A stretch of DNA of 64,000 bases from Hippophae tibetana (taxonomy: Eukaryota; Streptophyta; Magnoliopsida; Rosales; Elaeagnaceae), in contig CM072810.1 of assembly GCA_037013495.1 (NCBI GenBank), positions 78,166,449-78,230,448 on the forward strand. Direction: 5' to 3'. Numbering within the stretch: the stretch's first letter is position 1; every line of letters begins with the position of its first letter. The translations under genes and the position numbers were made by a program. Shown here one piece after another: positions 23,666 to 36,500 of the stretch. Under the pieces are notes generated by a model. That model worked only from the letters and a program-made list of their open reading frames with translations. It was not told the origin of the DNA and did not search any database.

Positions 23666-26600
23666 TGAAGTTCCAAATCAAGGAATATTAATATTGTGTG
23701 AGTCTATACAATATGTTATTTGATATATTGTAATTCTTGTGTCTATAACCGAGTAAACAATTATCATAGTTAATAGTTGGAGCTCATATTTATCAAATTT
23801 TTTGTTGTTTTTGAAAATTTGAGCAGTAGTCCCTTCTTTTTCTCTTCTCTTATATTTTTTAAAGAATAGAGATTGATTGAATAAATTAATAAATAACCCT
23901 TGGTCGGAACCAATATCAACTTTATAGCTCTTTTGAATAAAACCGAAAGGAAGTAAAACGGAAATGTTGCAACAAAAGGTTTAAACCCTATTTAAGTGAC
24001 GAAAACGATGAAATTTGTGTACAAAAATGAGTTTCCAAAGCAAGGAAAATTAATATTGTGTGAATCTATACGATCTTCAATTTGATATATTATAATAGTC
24101 GTTTCAATACACGAGTACAAGATTATCGTAGTGAATACTTGCGACACATATTTATTAATTTTTTTTTTGTTTTTGAAAATGTGAATAGTATCCATTATAT
24201 TTTTCTTTCTCTCATATTTTTTAAAGAATATAGATTGAATGAAAACAATAATAAATAACAATTGGTGGGCACCAATATCTTAATTACAGCTTTTTGAATA
24301 AAATCGAAGGTAAGTAAAACCGAAATGGTGTGACAAAAACATTAAAACCTTGCTAAGTGATGTAAATGATGCCATTTGTGTTCAAAAATGAAGTTCCAAA
24401 TCAAGGAATATTAATATTGTGTCAGTCTATACAATATGTGTTTTGATATATTGTAATTCTTGTGTCTATAACCGAGTAAACAATTATCGTAGTTAATAGT
24501 TGGAACTCATATTTATCAAACTTTTTGTTGTTTTTGAAAATTTGAGTAGTAGTCCCTTCTTTTTCTCTTCGCTTATATTTTTTAAAGAATAGTGATTGAT
24601 TGAATAGATTAATAAATAACCCTTGATCGGAACCAATATCTACTTTATTGCTCTTTTGAATAAAAGCGAAAGGAAGTAAAACGGAAATGTTGCAACAAAA
24701 GGTTTAAACCCTATTTAAGTGACGAAAACGATGGAATTTGTGTACAAAAATGAGTTTCCAAAGCTAGGAAAATTAATATTGTGTAAATATATACGATCTT
24801 CAATTTGATATATTATAATAGTCATTTCAATACACGAGTACAAGATTATCGTAGCGAATACTTGCGACACATATTTATTAATATTTTTTGTTGTTTTTGA
24901 AAATGTGAATAGTATCCATTTTATTTTTCACTCTCTTATATTTTTTTAAAGAATATATATTGCATGAAAACAATAATAAATAACAATTGGTGGGCACCAA
25001 TAGCTTCATTACAGCTCTTTTGAATAAAATCGAGGGTAAGGAAAACGGAAATAGTGTGAGAAAAACATTAAAACCTTGCTAAGTGATGTAAATGATGCCA
25101 TTTGTGTTCAAAAATGAGGTTCCAAATCAAGGAATATTAATATTGTGTTAGTCTATACAATATGTGATTTGATATATTGTAATTCTTGTGTCTATAACCG
25201 AGTAAACAATTATCGTAGTTAATAGTTGGAACTCATATTTATCAAACTTTTTGTTGTTTTTGAAATTTGAGTAGTATTCCCTTCTTTTTATCTTCTCTTA
25301 TATTTTTTAAAGAATAGAGATTGATTAATTAAATTAATAAATAACCCTTGGTCGGAACTAATATCTACTTTATAGCCCTTTTGAATAAAACCGAAAGGAA
25401 GTAAAATGGATATGTCGCAATAAAACGTTTAAACCCTATTTAAGTGACGTAAACGATGGAATTTGTGTGCAAAAATGAGTTTCCAAAGCAAGGAAAATTA
25501 ATATTGTGTGAATCTATACGATCTTCAATTTGATATATTATAATACTCGTTTCAATACACGAGTACAAGATTATCGTAGCGAATACTTGCGACACATATT
25601 TATTAATATTTTTTGTTGTTTTTGAAAATGTGAATAGTATCCATTTTATTTTTCACTCTCTTATATTTTTTAAAGAATATAGATTGAATGAAAAAAATAA
25701 TAAATAACAATTGGTGGGCACCAATATCTTAATTACAGCTTTTTGAATAAAATCAAAGGTAAGCAAAACCGAAATGGTGTGACAAAAACATTAAAACCTT
25801 GCTAAGTGATGTAAATGATGCCATTTGTGTTCAAAAATGAAGTTCCAAATCAAGGAATATTAATATTGTGTGAGTCTATACAATATGTTATTTGATATAT
25901 TGTAATTCTTGTGTCTATAACCGAGTAAACAATTATCATAGTTAATAGTTGGAGCTCATATTTATCAAATTTTTTGTTGTTTTTGAAAATTTGAGCAGTA
26001 GTCCCTTCTTTTTCTCTTCTCTTATATTTTTTAAAGAATAGAGATTGATTGAATAAATTAATAAATAACCCTTGGTCGGAACCAATATCAACTTTATAGC
26101 TCTTTTGAATAAAACCGAAAGGAAGTAAAACGGAAATGTTGCAACAAAAGGTTTAAACCCTATTTAAGTGACGAAAACGATGAAATTTGTGTACAAAAAT
26201 GAGTTTCCAAAGCAAGGAAAATTAATATTGTGTGAATCTATATGATCTTCAATTTGATATATTATAATAGTCGTTTCAATACACGAGTACAAGATTATCG
26301 TAGTGAATACTTGCGACACATATTTATTAATTTTTTTTTTGTTTTTGAAAATGTGAATAGTATCCATTTTATTTTTCTTTCTCTCATATTTTTTAAAGAA
26401 TATAGATTGAATGAAAACAATAATAAATAACAATTGGTGGGCACCAATATCTTAATTACAGCTTTTTGAATAAAATCGAAGGTAAGTAAAACCGAAATGG
26501 TGTGACAAAAACATTAAAACCTTGCTAAGTGATGTAAATGACGCCATTTGTGTTCAAAAATGAAGTTCCAAATCAAGGAATATTAATATTGTGTTAGTCT

Positions 26601-29600
26601 ATACAATATGTGTTTTGATATATTGTAATTCTTGTGTCTATAACCGAGTAAACAATTATCGTAGTTAATAGTTGGAACTCATATTTATCAAACTTTTTGT
26701 TGTTTTTGAAAATTTGAGTAGTAGTCCTTTCTTTTTATCTTCTCTTATATTTTTTAAAGAATAGTGATTGATTGAATAGATTAATAAATAACCCTTGGTC
26801 GGAACCAATATCTACTTTATTGCTCTTTTGAATAAAAGCGAAAGGAAGTAAAACGGAAATGTTGCAACAAAAGGTTTAAACCCTATTTAAGTGACGAAAA
26901 CGATGGAATTTGTGTACAAAAATGAGTTTCCAAAGCTAGGAAAATTAATATTGTGTAAATATATACGATCTTCAATTTGATATATTATAATAGTCGTTTC
27001 AATACACGAGTACAAGATTATCGTAGCGAATACTTGCGACACATATTTATTAATATTTTTTGTTGTTTTTGAAAATGTGAATAGTATCCATTTTATTTTT
27101 CACTCTCTTATATTTTTTTAAAGAATATATATTGCATGAAAACAATAATAAATAACAATTGGTGGGCACCAATAGCTTCATTACAGCTCTTTTGAATAAA
27201 ATCGAGGGTAAGGAAAACGGAAATAGTGTGAGAAAAACATTAAAACCTTGCTAAGTGATGTAAATGATGCCATTTGTGTTCAAAAATGAGGTTCCAAATC
27301 AAGGAATATTAATATTGTGTTAGTCTATACAATATGTGATTTGATATATTGTAATTCTTGTGTCTATAACCGAGTAAACAATTATCGTAGTTAATAGTTG
27401 GAACTCATATTTATCAAACTTTTTGTTGTTTTTGAAATTTGAGTAGTATTCCCTTCTTTTTATCTTCTCTTATATTTTTTAAAGAATAGAGATTGATTAA
27501 ATAAATTAATAAATAACCCTTGGTCGGAACCAATATCTACTTTATAGCCCTTTTGAATAAAACCGAAAGGAAGTAAAATGGATATGTCGCAATAAAACGT
27601 TTAAACCCTATTTAAGTGACGTAAACGATGGAATTTGTGTGCAAAAATGAGTTTCCAAAGCAAGGAAAATTAATATTGTGTGAATCTATACGATCTTCAA
27701 TTTGATATATTATAATACTCGTTTCAATAAACGAGTACAAGATTATCGTAGCGAATACTTGGGACACATATTTATTAATTTTTTTATTGTTTTTGAAAAT
27801 GTGAATAGTATCCATTTTATATTTCTCTCTCTTATATTTTTTAAAGAATATAGATTGAATGAAAACAATAATAAATAACAATTGGTGGGCACCAATATCT
27901 TCATTACATCTCTTTTGAATAAAATCAAAGGTAAGTAAAACGGAAATGGTGTGACAAAAACATTAAAACCTTGCTAAGTGATGTAAATGATGCCATTTGT
28001 GTTCAAAAATGAAGTTCCAAATCAAGGAATATTAATATTGTGTGAGTCTATACAATATGTTATTTGATATATTGTAATTCTTGTGTCTATAACCGAGTAA
28101 ACAATTATCATAGTTAATTGTTGGAACTCATATTTATCAAACTTTTTGTTGTTTTTGAAAATTTGAGCAGTAGTCCCTTCTTTTTCTCTTCGCTTATATT
28201 TTTTAAAGAATAGAGATTGATTGAATAAATTAATAAATAACCCTTTGTCGGAACCAATATCTACTTTATAGCTCTTTGGTATAAAAGCGAAAGGAAGTAA
28301 AACGAAAATGTTGCAACAAAAGGTTTAAACCCTATTTAAGTGACGAAAACGATGGAATTTGTGTACAAAAATGAGTTTCCAAAGCAAGGGAAATTAATAT
28401 TTTCTGAATCTATACGATCTTCAATTTGATATATTATAATAGTCATTTCAATACACGAGTACAAGATTATCGTAGCGAATAGTGGCGACACATATTTATT
28501 AATTTTTTTGTTGTTTTTTAAAATGTGAATAGTATCCATTTTATTTTTCTTTCTCTTATATTTTTTAAAGAATGTAGATTGAATGAAAACAATAATAAAT
28601 AACCCTGGGTGGGCACCAATATCTTCATTACAGCTCTTTTGAATAAAATCGAAAGTAAGTAAAACGGAAATGGTGTGACAAAAACATTAAAACCTTGCTA
28701 AGTGATGTAAATGATGCCATTTGTGTTCAAAAATGATGTTCGAAATCAAGGAATATTAATATTGTGTTACTCTATACAATATGTGATTTGATATATTGTA
28801 ATTCTTGTGTCTATAACCAAGTAAACAATTATCGTATTTAATAGTTGGAACTCATATTTATCAAGTTTTTTGTTGTTTTTGAAATTTGAGTAGTATTCCC
28901 TTCTTTTTCTCTTCTCTTATATTTTTTAAAGAATAGAGATTGATTAAATAAATTAATAAATAACCCTTGGTCGGAACCAATATATACTTTATAGCTCTTT
29001 TGAATAAAACCGAAAGGAAGTAAAATGGATATGTCGCAATAAAACGTTTAAACCCTATTTAAGTGACGTAAACGATGAAATTTGTGTGCAAAAATGAGTT
29101 TCCAAAGCAAGGAAAATTAATATTGTGTGAATCTATACGATCTTCAATTTGATATATTATAATAGTCGTTTCAATACACGAGTACAAGATTATCGTAGCG
29201 AATACTTGCGACACATATTTATTAATATTTTTTGTTGTTTTTGAAAATGCGAATAGTATCCATTTTATTTTTCACTCTCTTATATTTTTTAAAGAATATA
29301 GATTGCATGAAAACAATAATAAATAACAATTGGTGGGCACCAATAGCTTCATTACAGCTCTTTTGAATAAAATCGAGGGTAAGGAAAACGGGAATAGTGT
29401 GAGAAAAACATTAAAACCTTGCTAAGTGATGTAAATGATGCCATTTGTGTTCAAAAATGAGGTTCCAAATCAAGGAATATTAATATTGTGTTAGTCTATA
29501 CAATATGTGATTTGATATATTGTAATTCTTGTGTCTATAACCGAGTAAACAATTATCGTAGTTAATAGTTGGAACTCATATTTATCAAACTTTTTGTTGT

Positions 29601-30800
29601 TTTTGAAATTTGAGTAGTATTCCCTTCTTTTTATCTTCTCTTATATTTTTTAAAGAATAGAGATTGATTAATTAAATTAATAAATAACCCTTGGTCGGAA
29701 CCAATATCTACTTTATAGCCCTTTTGAATAAAACCGAAAGGAAGTAAAATGGATATGTCGCAATAAAACGTTTAAACCCTATTTAAGTGACGTAAACGAT
29801 GGAATTTGTGTGCAAAAATGAGTTTCCAAAGCAAGGAAAATTAATATTGTGTGAATCTATACGATCTTCAATTTGATATATTATAATACTCGTTTCAATA
29901 CACGAGTACAAGATTATCGTAGCGAATACTTGCGACACATATTTATTAATATTTTTTGTTGTTTTTGAAAATGTGAATAGTATCCATTTTATTTTTCACT
30001 CTCTTATATTTTTTAAAGAATATAGATTGAATGAAAACAATAATAAATAACAATTGGTGGGCACCAATAGCTTCATTACAGCTCTTTTGAATAAAATCGA
30101 GGGTAAGGAAAACGGAAATAGTGTGACAAAAACATTAAAACCTTGCTAAGTGATGTAAATGATGCCATTTGTGTTCAAAAATGAGGTTCCAAATCAAGGA
30201 ATATTAATATTGTGTTAGTCTATACAATATGTGATTTGATATATTGTAATTCTTGTGTCTATAACCGAGTAAACAATTATCGTAGTTAATAGTTGGAACT
30301 CATATTTATCAAACTTTTTGTTGTTTTTGAAATTTGAGTAGTATTCCCTTCTTTTTATCTTCTCTTATATTTTTTAAAGAATAGAGATTGATTAAATAAA
30401 TTAATAAATAACCCTTGGTCGGAACCAATATCTACTTTATAGCTCTTTTGAATAAAACCGAAAGGAAGTAAAATGGATATGTTGCAATAAAACGTTTAAA
30501 CCCTATTTAAGTGACGTAAACGATGGAATTTGTGTACAAAAATTAGTTTCCAAAGCAAGGAAAATTAATATTGTGCGAATCTATACGATCTTCAATTTGA
30601 TATATTATAATAGTCGTTTCAATACACGAGTACAAGATTATCGTAGTGAATACTTGCGACACATATTTATTAATATTTTTTGTTGTTTTTGAAAATGTGA
30701 ATAGTATCCATTTTATTTTTCACTCTCTTATATTTTTTAAAGAATATAGATTGAATGAAAAAAATAATAAATAACAATTGGTGGGCACCAATATCATATT
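22700..30800. repeat. Region with variant A3
   Basis: A3 is an A monomer with TTATTAATATTTTTTGTTG, TTATTTTTCACTCTC, CACCAATAGCTTCATTAC and TCGAGGGTAAGGAAAACG. Copies lie near 22.71, 23.43, 24.88, 25.60, 27.05, 29.22, 29.95 and 30.67 kb; some lack the last two marks. I saw none outside this interval. A3 dimers alternate with X-type (about 24.1 and 26.3 kb) and other dimers. Confidence 0.7.
27566..30181. repeat. 2.6-kb satellite segment, copy 2 of a duplication
   Basis: This is the partner of 21050-23665, offset 6516 bp. The next 0.6 kb (to about 30.8 kb) is again A3 satellite but no longer matches the first copy's continuation, so the junction lies near 30181. Confidence 0.75.
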
Positions 30801-31459
30801 ACAGCTTTTTGAATAAAATCGAAGGTAAGCAAAACCGAAATGGTGTGACAAAAACATTAAAACCTTGCTAAGTGATGTAAATGATGCCATTTGTGTTCAA
30901 AAATGAAGTTCCAAATCAAGGAATATTAATATTGTGTGAGTCTATACAATATGTTATTTGATATATTGTAATTCTTGTGTCTATAACCGAGTAAACAATT
31001 ATCATAGTTAATAGTTGGAGCTCATATTTATCAAATTTTTTGTTGTTTTTGAAAATTTGAGCAGTAGTCCCTTCTTTTTCTCTTCTCTTATATTTTTTAA
31101 AGAATAGAGATTGATTGAATAAATTAATAAATAACCCTTGGTCGGAACCAATATCAACTTTATAGCTCTTTTGAATAAAACCGAAAGGAAGTAAAACGGA
31201 AATGTTGCAACAAAAGGTTTAAACCCTATTTAAGTGACGAAAACGATGAAATTTGTGTACAAAAATGAGTTTCCAAAGCAAGGAAAATTAATATTGTGTG
31301 AATCTATACGATCTTCAATTTGATATATTATAATAGTCGTTTCAATACACGAGTACAAGATTATCGTAGTGAATACTTGCGACACATATTTATTAATTTT
31401 TTTTTTGTTTTTGAAAATGTGAATAGTATCCATTTTATTTTTCTTTCTCTCATATTTTT

Positions 31460-33510
31460 TAAAGAATATAGATTGAATGAAAACAATAATAAATAACAAT
31501 TGGTGGGCACCAATATCTTAATTACAGCTTTTTGAATAAAATCGAAGGTAAGTAAAACCGAAATGGTGTGACAAAAACATTAAAACCTTGCTAAGTGATG
31601 TAAATGATGCCATTTGTGTTCAAAAATGAAGTTCCAAATCAAGGAATATTAATATTGTGTGAGTCTATACAATATGTTATTTGATATATTGTAATTCTTG
31701 TGTCTATAACCGAGTAAACAATTATCATAGTTAATAGTTGGAGCTCATATTTATCAAATTTTTTGTTGTTTTTGAAAATTTGAGCAGTAGTCCCTTCTTT
31801 TTCTCTTCTCTTATATTTTTTAAAGAATAGAGATTGATTGAATAAATTAATAAATAACCCTTGGTCGGAACCAATATCAACTTTATAGCTCTTTTGAATA
31901 GAACCGAAAGGAAGTAAAACGGAAATGTTGCAACAAAAGGTTTAAACCCTATTTAAGTGACGAAAACGATGAAATTTGTGTACAAAAATGAGTTTCCAAA
32001 GCAAGGAAAATTAATATTGTGTGAATCTATACGATCTTCAATTTGATATATTATAATAGTCGTTTCAATACACGAGTACAAGATTATCGTAGTGAATACT
32101 TGCGACACATATTTATTAATTTTTTTTTTGTTTTTGAAAATGTGAATAGTATCCATTTTATTTTTCTTTCTCTCATATTTTTTAAAGAATATAGATTGAA
32201 TGAAAACAATAATAAATAACAATTGGTGGGCACCAATATCTTAATTACAGCTTTTTGAATAAAATCGAAGGTAAGTAAAACCGAAATGGTGTGACAAAAA
32301 CATTAAAACCTTGCTAAGTGATGTAAATGATGCCATTTGTGTTCAAAAATGAAGTTCCAAATCAAGGAATATTAATATTGTGTTAGTCTATACAATATGT
32401 GTTTTGATATATTGTAATTCTTGTGTCTATAACCGAGTAAACAATTATCGTAGTTAATAGTTGGAACTCATATTTATCAAACTTTTTGTTGTTTTTGAAA
32501 ATTTGAGTAGTAGTCCCTTCTTTTTCTCTTCGCTTATATTTTTTAAAGAATAGTGATTGATTGAATAGATTAATAAATAACCCTTGGTCGGAACCAATAT
32601 CTACTTTATTGCTCTTTTGAATAAAAGCGAAAGGAAGTAAAACGGAAATGTTGCAACAAAAGGTTTAAACCCTATTTAAGTGACGAAAACGATGGAATTT
32701 GTGTACAAAAATGAGTTTCCAAAGCTAGGAAAATTAATATTGTGTAAATATATACGATCTTCAATTTGATATATTATAATAGTCGTTTCAATACACGAGT
32801 ACAAGATTATCGTAGCGAATACTTGCGACACATATTTATTAATTTTTTATTGTTTTTGAAAATGTGAATACTATCCATTTTATATTTCTTTCTCTTATAT
32901 TTTTTAAAGAATATAGATTGAATGAAAAAAATAATAAATAACAATTGGTGGGCACCAATATCTTCATTACAGCTCTTTTGAATAAAAACAAGGTAAGTAA
33001 AACGGAAATGGTGTGACAAAAACATTAAAACCTTGCTAAGTGATGTAAATGATGCCATTTGTGTTCAAAAATGATGTTCGAAATCAAGGAATATTAAAAT
33101 TATGTTACTCTATACAATATGTGATTTGATATATTGTAATTCTTGTGTCTATAACCAAGTAACAAATTATCGTAGTTAATAGTTGGAACTCATATTTATC
33201 AAACTTTTTGTTGTTTTTGAAAATTTGAGCAGTAGTCCCTTCTTCTACTCTTCGCTTATATTTTTAAAAGGATAGAGATTGATTGAATAAATTAATAAAT
33301 AACCCTTGGTTGGAACCAATATCTACTTTATAGCTCTTTTGTATAAAAGCGAAAGGAAGTAAAACGGAAATGTTGAAACAAAAGGTTTAAACCCTATTTA
33401 AGTGACGAAAACGATGGAATTTGTGTACAAAAATGAGTTTCCAAAGCTAGGAAAATTAATATTGTGTAAATCTATACGATCTTCAATTTGATATATTATA
33501 ATAGTCGTTT
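31460..33510. repeat. Block duplicated from or to 16.5-18.55 kb
   Basis: This is the partner of the segment left of the LTR, offset 14962 bp. It contains X'' and Z type A monomers and the same AAAAACAAGGTAAG deletion variant. Because it lacks the LTR, it shows the uninterrupted form of the insertion site near 33512 (TTTCAATACACGAG). Confidence 0.7.
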
Positions 33511-36500
33511 CAATACACGAGTACAAGATTATCGTAGCGAATACTTGGGACACATATTTATTAATTTTTTTATTGTTTTTGAAAATGTGAATAGTATCCA
33601 TTTTATATTTCTCTCTCTTATATTTTTTAAAGAATATAGATTGAATGAAAACAATAATAAATAACAATTGGTGGGCACCAATATCTTCATTACATCTCTT
33701 TTGAATAAAATCGAAGGTAAGTAAAACGGAAATGGTGTGACAAAAACATTAAAACCTTGCTAAGTGATGTAAATGATGCCATTTGTGTTCAAAAATGAAG
33801 TTCCAAATCAAGGAATATTAATATTGTGTGAGTCTATACAATATGTTATTTGATATATTGTAATTCTTGTGTCTATAACCGAGTAAACAATTATCATAGT
33901 TAATAGTTGGAGCTCATATTTATCAAATTTTTTGTTGTTTTTGAAAATTTGAGCAGTAGTCCCTTCTTTTTCTCTTCTCTTATATTTTTTAAAGAATAGA
34001 GATTGATTGAATAAATTAATAAATAACCCTTGGTCGGAACCAATATCAACTTTATAGCTCTTTTGAATAAAACCGAAAGGAAGTAAAACGGAAATGTTGC
34101 AACAAAAGGTTTAAACCCTATTTAAGTGACGAAAACAATGAAATTTGTGTACAAAAATGAGTTTCCAAAGCAAGGAAAATTAATATTGTGTTAATCTATA
34201 CGATCTTCAATTTGATATATTATAATAGTCATTTCAATACACGAGTACAAGATTATCGTAGTGAATACTTGCGACACATATTTATTAATTTTTTTTTTGT
34301 TTTTGAAAATGTGAATAGTATCCATTTTATTTTTCTTTCTCTCATATTTTTTAAAGAATATAGATTGAAGGAAAACAATAATAAATAACAATTGGTGGGC
34401 ACCAATATCTTAATTACAGCTTTTTGAATAAAATCGAAGGTAAGTAAAACCGAAATGGTGTGACAAAAACATTAAAACCTTGCTAAGTGATGTAAATGAT
34501 GCCATTTGTGTTCAAAAATGAAGTTCCAAATCAAGGAATATTAATATTGTGTTAGTCTATACAATATGTGATTTGATATATTGTAATTCTTGTGTCTATA
34601 ACCGAGTAAACAATTATCGTAGTTAATAGTTGGAACTCATATTTATCAAACTTTTTGTGGTTTTTGAAAATTTTAGGAGTAGTCCCTTCTTCTTCTCTTC
34701 GCTTATATTTATTAAAGAATAGAGATTTATTGAATATATTAATAAATAACCCTTGGTCAGAACCAATATCTACTTTATAGCTCTTTTGAATAAAACCGAA
34801 AGGAAGTAAAACAGAAATGTCGCAACAAAAGGTTTAAACCCTATTTAAGTGACGAAAACGATGGAATTTGTGTACAAAAATGAGTTTCCAAACAAGGAAA
34901 ATTAATATTGTCTGAATCTATACGATCTTCAATTTGATATATTATAATAGTCGTTTCAATACACGAGTACAAGATTATCGTAGCGAATAGTGGCGACACA
35001 TATTTATTAATTTTTTTGTTGTTTTTTAAAATGTGAATAGTATCCATTTTATTTTTCTTTCTCTTATATTTTTTAAAGAATATAGATTGAATGAAAACAA
35101 TAATAAATAACCCTGGGTGGGCACCAATATCTTCATTACAGCTCTTTTGAATAAAATCGAAAGTAAGTAAAACGGAAATGGTGTGACAAAAACATTAAAA
35201 CCTTGCTAATTGATGTAAATGATGCCATTTGTGTTCAAAAATGATGTTCGAAATCAAGGAATATTAATATTGTGTTACTCTATACAATATGTGATTAGAT
35301 ATATTGTAATTCTTGTGTCTATAACCAAGTAAACAATTATCGTAGTTAATAGTTGGAACTCATATTTATCAAGTTTTTTGTTGTTTTTGAAATTTGAGTA
35401 GTATTCCCTTCTTTTTCTCTTCTCTTATATTTTTTAAAGAATAGAGATTGATTGAGTAAATTAATAAATAACCCTTGGTCGGAACCAATATCTACTTTAT
35501 AGCTCTTTTGAATAAAACCGAAAGGAAGTAAAACGGAAATGGTGCAACAAAACGTTTAAACCCTATTTAAGTGACTTAAACGATGGAATTTGTGTACAAA
35601 AATGAGTTTCCAAAGCTAGGAAAATTAAGATTGTGTAAATCTATACGATCTTCAATTTGATATATTATAATAGTTGTTTCAATACACGAGTACAAGATTA
35701 TCGTAGTGAATACTTGCGACACATATTTATTAATTTTTTTATTGTTTTTGAAAATGTGAATAGTATCCATTTTATGTTTCTTTCTCTTATATTTTTTAAA
35801 TAATATAGATTGAATGAAAACAATAATAAATAACAATTGGTGGGCACCAATATCTTAATTACAGCTTTTTGAATAAAATCGAAGGTAAGTAAAACCGAAA
35901 TGGTGTGACAAAAACATTAAAACCATGCTAAGTGATGTAAATGATGCCATTTGTTTTCAAAAATGAAGTTCCAAATCAAGGAATATTAATATTGTGTGAG
36001 TCTATACAATTTGTGTTTTGATATATTGTAATTCTTGTGTCTATAACCGAGTAAACAATTATCGTAGTTAATAGTTGGAACTCATATTTATCAAACTTTT
36101 TGTTGTTTTTGAAAATTTGAGCAGTAGTCCCTTCTTCTTCTCTTCGCTTATATTTTTTAAAGAATAGAGATTGATTGAATAAATTAATAAATAACCCTTG
36201 GTCGGAACCAATATCTACTTTATAGCTCTTTTTTATAAAAGCGAAAGGAAGTAAAACGGAAATGTTGCTACAAAAGGTTTAAACCCTATTTAAGTGACGA
36301 AAACGATGGAATTTGTGTACAAAAATGAGTTTCCAAAGCAAGGGAAATTAATATTGTCTGAATCTATACGATCTTCAATTTGATATATTATAATATTCGT
36401 TTCAATACACGAGTACGAGATTATCGTAGCGAATAGTGGCGACACATATTTATTAATTTTTTTGTTGTTTTTTAAAATGTGAATACTATCCAATTTATTT

